Positions 1-8,095 of a stretch of DNA of 45,092 nt are shown here, piece by piece. The stretch spans positions 1 through 45,092 of the forward strand of contig NZ_SOZA01000040.1 of assembly GCF_004519305.1 (NCBI RefSeq), given 5' to 3'. Source of the stretch: Pseudomonas sp. RIT623. GTDB taxonomy: Bacteria; Pseudomonadota; Gammaproteobacteria; Pseudomonadales; Pseudomonadaceae. The position numbers were made by a program, and so were the translations under genes. Every line of letters begins with the position of its first letter. Within the stretch, counting starts at the first letter, position 1. The notes beneath the pieces are model-generated. The model worked only from the letters and a program-made list of their open reading frames with translations, was not told where the DNA came from and made no database searches.

Positions 1-51
1 GTGGTGAGCGTCGTCGGCAAGGTATGGCGGGCGCTAAAACCGGCAAACTGA
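1..51 (+). CDS. Possible 3' end of a truncated upstream gene
   Basis: Frame 1 is open from the first base and reads a short basic tail (VVSVVGKVWRALKPAN) ending in TGA at 49-51. A REP pair starts 33 bp later, a usual place for such elements just after a gene end. The fragment is too short to identify. It could equally be chance, since 16 open codons are not significant in DNA of this GC content. Confidence 0.3.
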   Translation: MVSVVGKVWRALKPAN

Positions 52-83
52 GGCGTCTGGCCGGGGCTTGCCCAGGTTCACCA

Positions 84-197
84 GTAGGAGCGGCCTGGTG
101 TCGCGAAAAGGGGCGCGAAGCGGCCCCAGGATCTCGACATCATGCAAAGTCGCCGGGGCTGCTGCGCAGCCCTTTCGCGACACAAGGCCGCTCCTAC
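84..197. repeat. Inverted pair of REP elements
   Basis: Left copy reads GTAGGAGCGGCC and continues into TCGCGAAAAGGGGCG. The right copy is its inverse, ending GGCCGCTCCTAC. The two copies face each other across about 55 bp. The same element recurs at 3761, 13667 and 39183. It lies just downstream of the tsx-like gene stop (219, minus strand), where such pairs commonly sit and may stabilise mRNA ends. Confidence 0.8.
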
Positions 198-218
198 GGG
201 TTATGCACTGGCTTCAGA

Positions 219-1001
219 TCAGAAGTGCACTTTCACCAGGAAGCTCATGGTGTTCTGATCGGTAGTGAAGGCATCGCTGTCCTTGATGCCGTACTTGTTC
301 TTCCAGTAGTCGTACTCGATACCCACGTACAACTGCTTCTCGCCCAGGTGCAGCGCTTTGCCCAGGTCGTACTTGACCTGCGGGTTGAAGTGCAGGTTCG
401 CCTGGTAGGTGCCGCGACGGTTCTCGTCGTTGTCCACCACCCAGTCCATGAAACCGTCGATGAGAATGTCGGACGAACCCACCGGGATGGTGTATGACCA
501 CACCGGGGTGATCTGCCAGACGTTGTCGCCCGGGCGGCTGCCGTCGGTGGTGCGTTGGTAGAAGTTCAGCTGGAAGTAGTCGAAGCCAGGGATTGCCAGG
601 TCGAAACCGGGGCCGATCAGGTAGGCCTCGGTGTCACCCTCGCCGAACTCGTAGGTCATCGCCAGCAGCACGTCCTTGACCGGGCCGAACTCGAGCTTCT
701 GGTCGAAGATCTTGCCGAACGACAGGCGTGGGCTGAACTCGCCGTAGTAGGTGTTCGGGCCGTTACCGGCGTCCTTCTTGCCCTGATAGAAGATCTTGTC
801 GAAGAAGAAGAAGTTGTCACCGTACTTCCACGCGTCGGCGTGCTCGAAGGTGAAGGTTTGCTGGGTCTCGGGGTTGACCTTGAAGTTCTTGCCCCACAGG
901 TAGGTCAGGCTGTTGTTCTGCCATTGCAGCAGGTCGCCGGCTTGGCTGGCGCCGCAGGCCAGCAGGCCACCGGCGAGGATCAGGCTGTTGATGGTACGCA
1001 T
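219..1001 (-). CDS. Tsx-like outer-membrane nucleoside/purine channel (copy 1)
   Basis: 260 aa. An N-terminal Sec signal peptide (MRTINSLILAGGLLACGASQA, cleavage after about residue 21) leads into a beta-strand-rich body with alternating aromatic residues. The C-terminal Phe (VKVHF) is the usual outer-membrane barrel assembly signal. The motifs LQWQNNSLTYLWG, TYYGEFSPRLSFGK and YLIGPGFDLAIPGFDYFQLNFY fit the Tsx/OmpK channel family. Known Tsx proteins pass nucleosides; a role in purine uptake here is inferred from the neighbouring purine permeases. ATG start with AAGGGAG upstream. A close paralogue (1352-2137) lies immediately upstream in the same direction. A palindromic operator candidate sits at 1056-1069. 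Confidence 0.85.
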   Translation of the reverse strand: MRTINSLILAGGLLACGASQAGDLLQWQNNSLTYLWGKNFKVNPETQQTFTFEHADAWKYGDNFFFFDKIFYQGKKDAGNGPNTYYGEFSPRLSFGKIFDQKLEFGPVKDVLLAMTYEFGEGDTEAYLIGPGFDLAIPGFDYFQLNFYQRTTDGSRPGDNVWQITPVWSYTIPVGSSDILIDGFMDWVVDNDENRRGTYQANLHFNPQVKYDLGKALHLGEKQLYVGIEYDYWKNKYGIKDSDAFTTDQNTMSFLVKVHF

Positions 1002-1351
1002 TGCGAGTGTCGCTCCCTTGAGTTGGATCTGTTGTCAGCGCTCGGGCGCTGTTCTTGTCTTTTGGGTCAGCTTTTTTCAATAGGCCACAGCTGTTTGGCA
1101 AGCGCTGCGCCAACTTTTCCACGTTGGCCACAACCATCCTGCTCGACGTCTTTCTTACGGATGAAATGGGTATTTCACGCTGGCAACACGTTGGCCAATC
1201 GCCCGGAATCATTGACTTGGCGGTCAGCAAACGCGGGCAGGATCCATCCTGCCCCGATCGAGGGGGCGCGCAGATTACTCACTTGCGCGCCGGGCCTCAA
1301 GTGCTCCGTCCTGGAGCACGCTGTCACATCGTTGGGCGAGCGCCCGTCGGG
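1002..1351. other. Intergenic region between the two tsx-like genes
   Basis: This 350-bp stretch holds no convincing gene. It contains the 5' leader of tsx copy 1 with a small inverted repeat CAGCGC-TCGG-GCGCTG (1036-1051), the operator-like site at 1056-1069, and a hairpin GTGCTCC-N5-GGAGCAC (1301-1319) just after the stop of tsx copy 2. That hairpin lacks a strong T-tract but may mark the 3' end of the copy 2 transcript. Confidence 0.5.
1056..1069. promoter_or_regulatory. Operator candidate, TGAC/GGTCA family (tsx copy 1)
   Basis: TGTCTTTTGGGTCA. The flanked 16-mer TTGTCTTTTGGGTCAG differs at one base from the one upstream of the azgA-type permease (9590-9605). It is also related to the palindrome TGACC-CAAA-GGTCA upstream of xdhA (17721-17734, opposite strand). 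It lies 55 bp upstream of the tsx copy 1 start. The binding protein is unknown; the GntR encoded next to xdhA is one candidate. Confidence 0.55.
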
Positions 1352-2137
1352 TTAGAAATGCACCTTCACCAGGGCACTGGCGACACTCTGGTTGCTGTCC
1401 AGGTTGCCGCGGCTGTCGATGCCGTACTTGTCCTTCCAGTAGCTGTACTCAAAGCCCACGTAGAGCTGCTTGGCGCCCAGGTTCAGGGCCTTGCCCAGGT
1501 CGTACTTGACCTGTGGGTTGAACTGCAAGTTGGCGTGATAGGTGCCGCGGCGGGTCTGGTCGTTGTCCACCACCCAGTCGATGTAGCCGTCGATCAGGAT
1601 GTCGGACTTGCCCACCGGGATGGTGTACGACCAGGCCGGGGTGATCTGCCAGACGTTGTCGCCGGGGCGGCTGCCTTCGGTATTGCGCACGTAGAAGTTC
1701 AGGGTGAAGTAGTTGAAACCGGGCACGTTGAGGTCGAAGCCGGGGCCGATCAGATAGGCCTCGTTGTCGCCCTCGCCACGTTCGTAGGTCATGGCCAGCA
1801 GCACATCCTTGATCGGGCCGAAGGCCAGGTTGCGGTCGAGGATCTTGCCGAACGACAGGCGCGGACTGAACTCGCCGTAGTAGGTGGTCACGCCTTTGCC
1901 GGGGTCGGCCTTGCCGTTGTAGAAGATCTTGTCGATGAACAGGAAGGTATCGCCGTACTTCCATTTGTTGGCGTGCTCGAAGGTGATCGTCTGCTGGATC
2001 GAAGGGTTGACCTTGAAGTCCTTGCCATACAGATAGGTCAGGCTTTCGCCGTGCCACTGCAGCCATTCGCCGGCGTGGGCGGGGAGGGTAGCCAGCAAGG
2101 TGCTGCCGAGCAAAACGGACGAGGTGATGCGCTTCAT
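1352..2137 (-). CDS. Tsx-like outer-membrane nucleoside/purine channel (copy 2)
   Basis: 261 aa from ATG at 2137 (MKRITSSVLLGS). This start gives a clean signal peptide ending ...LPAHA, whereas longer starts add a non-signal, Pro/Arg-rich stretch. The body closely follows copy 1: LQWHGESLTYLYGKDFKVNP, TYYGEFSPRLSFGKILDR, YLIGPGFDLNVPGFNYFTLNFY, and a C-terminal Phe (VKVHF). It belongs to the Tsx/OmpK channel family. It lies 141 bp downstream of the NCS2 permease gene on the same strand, so outer- and inner-membrane purine transport may be co-expressed. The substrate is inferred from context, not from sequence. Confidence 0.85.
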   Translation of the reverse strand: MKRITSSVLLGSTLLATLPAHAGEWLQWHGESLTYLYGKDFKVNPSIQQTITFEHANKWKYGDTFLFIDKIFYNGKADPGKGVTTYYGEFSPRLSFGKILDRNLAFGPIKDVLLAMTYERGEGDNEAYLIGPGFDLNVPGFNYFTLNFYVRNTEGSRPGDNVWQITPAWSYTIPVGKSDILIDGYIDWVVDNDQTRRGTYHANLQFNPQVKYDLGKALNLGAKQLYVGFEYSYWKDKYGIDSRGNLDSNQSVASALVKVHF

Positions 2138-2246
2138 GTTGTGATTCCCGGACTTATTGTTTTTGTTTGGGCTTTTTTGGCGCGCAGGCGCCCCGGGCGG
2201 CCCATTCCGGCGGGCCGACGGTAATGCGTTACGACAGGGGTGGAGC

Positions 2247-2271
2247 GGGGCGGCCGGCGAGGCGCCGCCCC
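2247..2271 (-). terminator. GC hairpin after the NCS2 permease gene
   Basis: GGGGCGGC and GCCGCCCC arms (8 bp) around a 9-nt loop, 8 bp past the permease stop on the minus strand. There is no T-tract, so it may attenuate or stabilise rather than fully terminate. Confidence 0.4.
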
Positions 2272-2278
2272 TGGTCAC

Positions 2279-3634
2279 TCAATGCTGATGACAGGCGTCG
2301 TTGTGCGCGGCACGCTCGGCGCCGCCGAGGATGTTGAACAACAGGTTCAGCACCAGGGCGCTGAGGGTAGCCATGGCGATACCGCTGTGGGTGATCGGTT
2401 CCATCCACTGCGGCATCTGCGCGAAGAACTCCGGACGCACCACCGGGATCAGGCCGAAACCGACACTGACCGCCACCAGCAACTGGTTGCGACGATCGGC
2501 GATGTCCGCCTCCTGGAGGATCTTGATGCCGGTGGCGGTGACCATGCCGAACATGGCGATGGACGCGCCGCCCAGTACCGCAGGCGGGATCGAGGCGATC
2601 AGGAACGCCGCCTTGGGCAGCAGGCTGAGCAGGATCAGCAGCGCGCCGGCCATCACCGTGACGTAGCGGCAGCGTACCCCGGTCATCTGCACCAGGCCGA
2701 TGTTCTGGGCGAACGAGGAGTGGGTGAAGGTGTTGAAGAAGCCAGCAATGAACGAGGCGCCAGCGTCGCACAGCAAGCCGCGCCGCAGCATCCCCGGGGT
2801 CACTTCACGGTCGGTCACCTTGCCCAGGGCGAGGAACATGCCGGTGGATTCGACGAAGATGATCACCACCACCAGGCACATCGACAGGATCGGCGCCAGG
2901 CTGAAGGTCGGCATGCCGAAGTGCAGCGGGGTGACCACCTGCAGCCACGGTGCCTGGTCCAGGCCCGACAGGTCGACCATGCCGATGGAGCCGGCCAGGA
3001 TGTAGCCCAGGCCCATGCCCACCAGGACCGAGACGTTGACCCAGAAACCACGCATGAAGCGGTTGATCAGCAGGATCACCGCCAGCACCAGGCCGGCGAC
3101 CATCAGGTAGATCGGCGCGCCGAAGGCGGTGGCCTCTTGCCCGCCGCCGGCCCAGTTGACCGCCACCGGGAACAGCGACAGGCCGATGGAAGTGATGACC
3201 GTGCCGGTCACCAGTGGCGGGAAGAAGCGCACGACCTTGGACATGAATGGCGCGATCAGCATGCCGAAGAAGCCGGCGGCGATGGTCGCGCCGAAGATCC
3301 CCTGCAAACCGACACCGGGCATGCCGGCCATGGCCACCATGCTGCCGACAGCGGCGAAGCTTGCGCCCATCATGACCGGCATGCGAATGCCGACCGGGCC
3401 GATACCGAAGGATTGGATGATGGTGGCAACGCCGGCGACCAGCAGGTCGGCGTTGATCAGGAAGGCGACTTCTTCGCGGGACAGGCCCGCCGCCTGGCCG
3501 ATGATCAGCGGCACCGCGATGGCGCCCCCGTACATCAGCAGCACGTGTTGCAGACCCACCAGGATCAGCTGGAACAAGGGCAGGGGCTGTCGTGGCGGCG
3601 CAACAGGGATGTACGCCTTGGGTGACTCGGACAT
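2279..3634 (-). CDS. NCS2 family purine permease (xanthine/urate type)
   Basis: 451 aa inner-membrane transporter with many hydrophobic segments. The NCS2 signature is present as QNIGLVQMTG, with typical blocks GLQHVLLMYGGAIAVP near the N terminus and FVESTGMFLALGK in the middle. Family members are proton symporters for uracil, xanthine or urate. The xanthine/urate assignment here rests on sequence style and on the location just downstream of puuD. ATG start preceded by GAGGTG at good spacing. It sits 178 bp from the puuD stop, with a REP copy and an inverted repeat CGACTTCA...TGAAGTCG (3677-3709) in the gap. The exact substrate cannot be read from the sequence. Confidence 0.9.
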   Translation of the reverse strand: MSESPKAYIPVAPPRQPLPLFQLILVGLQHVLLMYGGAIAVPLIIGQAAGLSREEVAFLINADLLVAGVATIIQSFGIGPVGIRMPVMMGASFAAVGSMVAMAGMPGVGLQGIFGATIAAGFFGMLIAPFMSKVVRFFPPLVTGTVITSIGLSLFPVAVNWAGGGQEATAFGAPIYLMVAGLVLAVILLINRFMRGFWVNVSVLVGMGLGYILAGSIGMVDLSGLDQAPWLQVVTPLHFGMPTFSLAPILSMCLVVVIIFVESTGMFLALGKVTDREVTPGMLRRGLLCDAGASFIAGFFNTFTHSSFAQNIGLVQMTGVRCRYVTVMAGALLILLSLLPKAAFLIASIPPAVLGGASIAMFGMVTATGIKILQEADIADRRNQLLVAVSVGFGLIPVVRPEFFAQMPQWMEPITHSGIAMATLSALVLNLLFNILGGAERAAHNDACHQH

Positions 3635-3676
3635 GCAGCACCTCGAGTTTTGTTTTTATTCTCGGATCCAAGCGGG

Positions 3677-3709
3677 CGACTTCAAGCGGCAGGTTCCCGC
3701 CTGAAGTCG
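3677..3709. repeat. Inverted repeat upstream of the NCS2 permease
   Basis: Arms CGACTTCA and TGAAGTCG (8 bp) are separated by 17 bp, 43 bp upstream of the permease start. It could be an operator or the stem of a leader structure. No other copy was noticed in the purine island. Confidence 0.4.
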
Positions 3710-3760
3710 AACGCTCGATGCTTGCTTGTTGCGTAAACCTTGAAACAGAGGCCGGGTCTA

Positions 3761-3794
3761 GCGGCCTCTTCGCGGCACAAGGCCGCTCCTACAG
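3761..3794. repeat. Single REP element
   Basis: GCGGCCTCTTCGCGGCACAA followed by GGCCGCTCCTACAG, a diverged copy of the element seen at 84, 13667 and 39183. It lies just after the puuD stop on the minus strand. Confidence 0.7.
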
Positions 3795-3812
3795 TCTTTG
3801 AACGCTGTGTGA

Positions 3813-5129
3813 TCAGTTGACCTGCGCGCCTTTGGCGATCCAGTCGCCGACCAGCTTGCGTTCCTCGACGGTCATCTGGGTGATGTTGCCCAGCGGCATG
3901 ATCTGGCTGGCGACGGCCTGCGCCTGGATGCGCGCGGCCTGGGCCTGGATCTGCTGCGGGGTGTCGAACATCACGCCGCCAGGTGCGGCGCTGAACAGCG
4001 GGCTGGTCGGCTTGGCCGAGTGGCACACGGTGCAGCGTTCCTGAATGACGGTGTGGATCTTGTCGAAGGTTTCACCGCCAGCCTGGGCGGTGGCCTGGGC
4101 TGGAGCCTCGGCGGGGGCCGCAGGTTTGGCGGCTTCCTCGGCGCGCAGTTCGGCGGCGGTCTTGCCGCCCACGGCGGTGGCCGGCAGCGGTTGGTACTCG
4201 ACCTTGGCGGCGGCCTGCTCAGGAGCGCTCGGCAGTGGTTTCGGGCCGGTTACATAGGCCAGGCAGATCATCGCCAGGGCGCCCACGGGCAGGGTCCAGG
4301 CGTACTTGTTGCTGTCGTGGCGGGTGTTGAAGTAGTGACGGATCAGTACCGCGGCCACCGCGATCCCGGCCAGGATCAGCCAGTTGTACTGGCTACCGTA
4401 GGTGCTCGGGAAGTGGTTGCTGATCATGATGAACAGCACCGGCAGGGTGAAGTAGTTGTTATGGCGCGAGCGCAGCAGGCCCTTGGCCGGCAGCACCGGG
4501 TCGGGGGTCTGGTTGTTCTCGATGGCCGCCACCAGCTGGCGCTGCGCCGGCATGATGATGCGGAACACGTTACCGACCATGATGGTGCCGATGATCGCGC
4601 CGGTGTGCAGGTACGCGCCGCGACCGCTGAACACCAGGCTGAAGCCCCAGCAGGCGGCGATGATCAGCACGAACAGCACGGCGCCGAGCAGGGCCGGCTT
4701 CTTGCCCAGGGGCGAGTCGCAGAGGAAGTCGTAGATGAACCAGCCGGCGATCAGCGAGCCAATACCGATGGCCACGCCTTCGGCACCGCTGAGTGTGCTG
4801 CCGGGTGCCAGCAGGTACAGCGTCGGGTTCCAGTAGAACACCACGCACAGCAAGGCAATCCCGGACATCCAGGTGAAATAGGCTTCCCATTTGAACCAGT
4901 GCAGGTTCTCGGGCATCTTCGGCGGTGCCAGCTTGTATTTTTCCAGGTGGTAGATGCCGCCACCGTGGATGGCCCAGAGGTCACCCGACAACCCATCGCG
5001 CGGGTTGCTGCGGTTCAGGTGGTTCTCCAGCCAGACAAAGTAGAACGATGCACCGATCCAGGCCACGCCGGTGATCATGTGAACCCAGCGAATGCTCAGG
5101 TTCAGCCATTCGTGAAGGTGTGCTTCCAC
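3813..5129 (-). CDS. puuD: Urate hydroxylase PuuD, membrane-bound with cytochrome c domain
   Basis: 438 aa. It oxidises urate to 5-hydroxyisourate in the inner membrane and passes electrons to the respiratory chain, unlike soluble uricase. The N-terminal part (about 1-310) holds some eight membrane segments, starting HLHEWLNLSIRWVHMITGVA, with conserved His residues. An Ala/Pro/Glu-rich linker (about 310-355) follows. The C-terminal cytochrome c domain has a CTVCH haem site at 366-370 and a likely axial Met at 411 (QIMPLGN). The start is GTG (5127-5129) with AGAGG 8 bp upstream. The gene continues the minus-strand series puuE-uraD-allA and precedes the NCS2 permease. An inverted repeat CGGTCAC...GTGACCG (about 5148-5174) lies in its leader. 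Confidence 0.92.
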   Translation of the reverse strand: MEAHLHEWLNLSIRWVHMITGVAWIGASFYFVWLENHLNRSNPRDGLSGDLWAIHGGGIYHLEKYKLAPPKMPENLHWFKWEAYFTWMSGIALLCVVFYWNPTLYLLAPGSTLSGAEGVAIGIGSLIAGWFIYDFLCDSPLGKKPALLGAVLFVLIIAACWGFSLVFSGRGAYLHTGAIIGTIMVGNVFRIIMPAQRQLVAAIENNQTPDPVLPAKGLLRSRHNNYFTLPVLFIMISNHFPSTYGSQYNWLILAGIAVAAVLIRHYFNTRHDSNKYAWTLPVGALAMICLAYVTGPKPLPSAPEQAAAKVEYQPLPATAVGGKTAAELRAEEAAKPAAPAEAPAQATAQAGGETFDKIHTVIQERCTVCHSAKPTSPLFSAAPGGVMFDTPQQIQAQAARIQAQAVASQIMPLGNITQMTVEERKLVGDWIAKGAQVN

Positions 5130-5184
5130 AGTATGTACCTCTCGCCGGTCACGGTTCAGGCGGACCTGGGTGACCGACCTTTTC

Positions 5185-5688
5185 TTATTGGTGGGGATTG
5201 AGGATCAACATCTGTTCCTCGGGGAAGTAATGCTCATCGCAGTTGTTGCCGGAACCACTGCGATCAACCACCAGGAAGTCATCCCGCTTTTCGATCGTCA
5301 GCACCGGGTGGTGCCAGACGCCGCGATGGTAATTAATGCCCTGCCTGCCATTACTGCGGAAGGCGCGGACCAAGCCTGATACAGGTGCATCGCCAACGGG
5401 CGCGACCACGATCAGAAAGGGGTTGCCGAGCAGCGGGATGAAAGCCTGGCTGCCCAGCGGATGGCGTTCCAGCATGCGCACGGTCAGCGGCATCTCCAGC
5501 GCGTCGGCGCGGAAGATGCTGATGATCGCCTTGTCTTCCGGCTCGGCGGTCTCGACCGTGGCGAGCTTGTGGAAGCGCATGGTCGAGCCGTTGTTGATCA
5601 TGAAGTGGTCGCTGCCGTCGGTTTCGATCACGTCACCGAAAGGGGCGAAGGCTTCTTTGCTCAGGGGCTCGATCATCAGGGTGCGCAT
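5185..5688 (-). CDS. allA: Ureidoglycolate lyase AllA
   Basis: 167 aa. Cleaves S-ureidoglycolate to glyoxylate and urea, the last step of the ureide branch. The sequence begins MRTLMIEPLSKEAFAPFGDV, with the family's ...FGDVIE start, TMRFHKLA, and the cupin-like block NYHRGVWHHPVL. This ATG (5688) was chosen because AGAAGAGAT lies just upstream and the longer start would add 25 Arg/Pro-rich residues. It sits 103 bp after uraD and 55 bp before puuD on the same strand. In related pseudomonads allantoicase is often encoded beside allA; here it is not. Confidence 0.9.
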   Translation of the reverse strand: MRTLMIEPLSKEAFAPFGDVIETDGSDHFMINNGSTMRFHKLATVETAEPEDKAIISIFRADALEMPLTVRMLERHPLGSQAFIPLLGNPFLIVVAPVGDAPVSGLVRAFRSNGRQGINYHRGVWHHPVLTIEKRDDFLVVDRSGSGNNCDEHYFPEEQMLILNPHQ

Positions 5689-5791
5689 GCGGTTATCTCT
5701 TCTATTCGTTGTTCTGGATTTTGGTGGCTTGGCGGGCCGGGGCCCTGGGTGCGGACGCGTCACGCACTCGGGCCAGGGCGCTGCCAGTGCC

Positions 5792-6307
5792 TTACAGCTG
5801 CAGCAGGCGGAACAGCGCGATCAGGTTGATCTGCGCCAGGGCCTCCTTGAACTCGGCATCGGTGTCGTTGTGGATGCGCTGTTCGAAGGCGGCGAGGATC
5901 TGGTGGCGGTTGCTGCCCTTGACCGCCATGATGAACGGGAACTGGAACTTGGCCTTGTAGGCGTCGTTCAGCTCGGTGAAGCGGGCGAACTCCTCGGCGG
6001 TGCACTGGTGGATGCCGGCGCCGGCTTGTTCGTTGGTGCTCGATTCGGTCAGCTCGCCCTGGATGGCGGCCTTGCCGGCCAGGTCCGGGTGAGCATTGAT
6101 CAGTGCCAGTTGCTCGGCATGGCTGGCGCTGAGCAGGATGTCGCTCATGCGTTGATGCAGCGCCTCGATCTCGTCCAGCTCGGCCAGTTGCCCCAGGTCG
6201 TAGGCTTTCTCGGCGACCCACGGCGAGTGCTCGTAGATGTCGGCGAAGGCCGCGACGAAGGCGGCGCGGTCCAGGGTGGAGGGCTTGAGGGTCTTGAAGG
6301 CGGTCAT
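5792..6307 (-). CDS. uraD: OHCU decarboxylase UraD
   Basis: 171 aa. Converts 2-oxo-4-hydroxy-4-carboxy-5-ureidoimidazoline to S-allantoin with loss of CO2. The family motif is visible as NAHPDLAGKAA with the catalytic His, followed by SSTNEQAGAG and FQFPFIMAVKG near the C-terminal third. It is all-helical in known members and of normal length. Its ATG overlaps the puuE stop by one base (TGATG), which implies translational coupling. It lies upstream of allA in the same operon. Confidence 0.93.
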   Translation of the reverse strand: MTAFKTLKPSTLDRAAFVAAFADIYEHSPWVAEKAYDLGQLAELDEIEALHQRMSDILLSASHAEQLALINAHPDLAGKAAIQGELTESSTNEQAGAGIHQCTAEEFARFTELNDAYKAKFQFPFIMAVKGSNRHQILAAFEQRIHNDTDAEFKEALAQINLIALFRLLQL

Positions 6308-7233
6308 CAGGCGTTCTCTTTCTTGTACGGGTGGGTGGCGTGCCAGTGGCGGGCGATGTCCACGCGACGGGCGAACCAGACCTGCTCGTGGCTCTTGGCG
6401 TAGTCGACGAAGCGCTTGAGCGCGGCCAGGCGCGCCGGGCGGCCGACCAGGCGGCAGTGCAGGCCGATGGAGAGCATCTTCGGTGCCTCGGCGCCTTCCG
6501 CGTAGAGCACGTCGAAGGCGTCCTTCAGGTACTGGAAGAACTGCTCGCCGCAGTTGAAACCCTGCACCTGGGTGAAGCGCATGTCGTTGGTGTCGAGGGT
6601 GTAGGGGATCACCAGGTGCGGCTTGCCGGTGGGGTTGTTCGGCTCCCAGTAGGGCAGGTCGTCGTCGTAGGTGTCGCTGTCGTAGAGGAAGCCGCCTTCC
6701 TCCATCACCAGGCGCCGGGTGTTCGGACCGGTGCGGCCGGTGTACCAGCCTTGCGGGCGTTCGCCGGTAAGCTCGGTGAGGATGCGGATGGCTTCGAGCA
6801 TGTGCTCGCGCTCTTGCGCTTCATCCATGTATTGGTAGTCGATCCAGCGGTAGCCGTGGCTGCAGATCTCGTGGCCGGCCTCGACCATGGCGCGGATCAC
6901 GTCGGGGTGGCGCTGGGCGGCCATGGCCACGGCGAAGATGGTCAGCGGCACGCCGCTGTCCTTGAACAGTTTGAGCAGGCGCCATACGCCGGCGCGGCTG
7001 CCGTATTCGTAGAGCGATTCCATGCTCATGTTGCGCGCGCCCTGCAGCGGCTGGGCAGCGACCATTTCGGAGAGGAACGCTTCGGACTCTTTGTCGCCAT
7101 GCAGGATGTTGCGCTCGCCACCTTCTTCGTAGTTGAGCACGAAGGACAGTGCAATGCGGGCATTCCCCGGCCATTGCGGGTGAGGTGGGTTGTTGCCGTA
7201 ACCGATCAGGTCGCGAGGGTAGTCAGCGCTCAC
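6307..7233 (-). CDS. puuE: Allantoinase PuuE (polysaccharide-deacetylase type)
   Basis: 308 aa. Hydrolyses allantoin to allantoate using the NodB/polysaccharide deacetylase fold rather than the metal amidohydrolase fold of AllB. Motifs include YGNNPPHPQWPGNARIALSF at the N terminus, NYEEGGERNILHGD, EICSHGYRWIDYQ and GWYTGRTGPNTRR. The start is GTG (7231-7233), with AAGAAGGAAG just upstream and a length matching the family. The open frame extends about 160 codons further 5', but that part has no family resemblance. It heads the minus-strand operon puuE-uraD-allA-puuD and is divergent from uraH. Confidence 0.93.
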   Translation of the reverse strand: MSADYPRDLIGYGNNPPHPQWPGNARIALSFVLNYEEGGERNILHGDKESEAFLSEMVAAQPLQGARNMSMESLYEYGSRAGVWRLLKLFKDSGVPLTIFAVAMAAQRHPDVIRAMVEAGHEICSHGYRWIDYQYMDEAQEREHMLEAIRILTELTGERPQGWYTGRTGPNTRRLVMEEGGFLYDSDTYDDDLPYWEPNNPTGKPHLVIPYTLDTNDMRFTQVQGFNCGEQFFQYLKDAFDVLYAEGAEAPKMLSIGLHCRLVGRPARLAALKRFVDYAKSHEQVWFARRVDIARHWHATHPYKKENA

Positions 7234-7600
7234 TGCAGTCTTCCTTCTTGTACGTATGTGCGAGTGGTGGGCGGGCCGCGTCGGGATGTCGCACCACCGG
7301 ATGGGCTGATTGTATACAACTTCTGAAATCTTTTGTAAGCCTGTTTTTCCGCATTTCTGCCCTTTTGTCGGTTGGAGAATCCTTGCAAGAAACCTGCCCG
7401 ATTGGTCAGCTAATGGTGTGAGGGTCGGCATGGGACGTGTCTTTGCGACTGATGGGCTGTTCAGGTCGTGCTGGCGCAAAGGAGATAAAAAATTGTGTAC
7501 AATTTGTCGTTCAACTGTCTTAATGGCGTCATTCCCGCACCGCTGCCAGGCTGTAGCCGTGTATTTTTTGCCCACGTAGACGACAAGAGGCGACAAGCAA
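7234..7600. promoter_or_regulatory. Divergent puuE/uraH control region
   Basis: 367 bp without a gene, more AT-rich than its surroundings. It holds a perfect palindrome TTGTATACAA at 7310-7319 (77 bp upstream of the puuE start). A second site lies at 7490-7505 (AAATTGTGTACAATTT; core TTGTGTACAA at 7493-7502), about 95 bp upstream of uraH. Such TTGT-NN-ACAA palindromes resemble operators of GntR/FCD regulators. The second site also contains TGTGTACAAT, which could be an extended -10 element, so promoter and operator may coincide. Confidence 0.6.
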
Positions 7601-7954
7601 ATGGGACGTTTGACCACACACGTACTGGACGCCGCGCATGGCTGCCCGGGCAGCTCGATCACGGTCGAGCTGTACCGCGTCGAAGGCCAGCAGTTGGAAC
7701 TGGTGAACACCGCCCTGACCAACAGCGATGGTCGCGTCGACGCGCCGCTGCTGCAGGGCGACGATTACCGCACCGGCGTCTATCAATTGCAGTTCAGCGC
7801 CGGTGACTACTATCGCGCCAAGGGTGTGAAGCTGCCGGACACCGCGTTCCTCGATGTTGTCGTGCTGCGCTTTGGCATCGACGAGCAGCAAGAGCATTAC
7901 CATGTGCCGTTGCTGATCTCGCCGTACAGCTATTCGACCTATCGTGGAAGCTAG
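7601..7954 (+). CDS. uraH: 5-hydroxyisourate hydrolase (transthyretin-like)
   Basis: 117 aa. Hydrolyses 5-hydroxyisourate, the PuuD product, to OHCU for UraD. Family hallmarks are the N-terminal LTTHVLDAAHGCPG, the middle VYQLQF...YY, the block HYHVPLLISPYSYSTYRGS, and the invariant C-terminal YRGS tetrapeptide. Length is normal and there is no signal peptide, so it should be cytoplasmic. It is a single-gene transcript divergent from puuE and ends at a strong intrinsic terminator (7987-8015). Confidence 0.95.
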   Translation: MGRLTTHVLDAAHGCPGSSITVELYRVEGQQLELVNTALTNSDGRVDAPLLQGDDYRTGVYQLQFSAGDYYRAKGVKLPDTAFLDVVVLRFGIDEQQEHYHVPLLISPYSYSTYRGS

Positions 7955-7986
7955 TTGGTCGCTAGAAGAATCTTCGTAGGTCCTTG

Positions 7987-8015
7987 GCCCGCTCTCACAC
8001 TGGCGGGCTTTTTTT
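7987..8015 (+). terminator. Intrinsic terminator of uraH
   Basis: Stem GCCCGC/GCGGGC (7987-7992 and 8003-8008) with a 10-nt loop, followed by seven T residues (8009-8015). It lies 32 bp past the uraH stop. Confidence 0.85.
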
Positions 8016-8095
8016 CGTCTGCTGTTTTTGCAGTTGCCAATCTGCCCTTCGGGTGCTCCTACAGGGGATGTGTGGAAGCAGGCATGCCGAGCAGG

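Noticed and set aside
2240..3625. Long frame opposite the NCS2 permease
   Set aside because: The product is extremely His/Asp/Gln/Arg-rich, as expected when a membrane-protein gene is read backwards. It has no start context or family match.
5689..5791. Possible remnant of allantoicase between uraD and allA
   Set aside because: The gap translates to Ala/Pro/Arg-rich sequence in the open frames, with no recognisable allantoicase motif, and is too short to argue for a decayed gene.
7305..7722. N-terminal extension of puuE running into the uraH promoter
   Set aside because: The extra residues have no resemblance to PuuE and cover the operator region. The GTG at 7233 has a good ribosome site and gives the family length.
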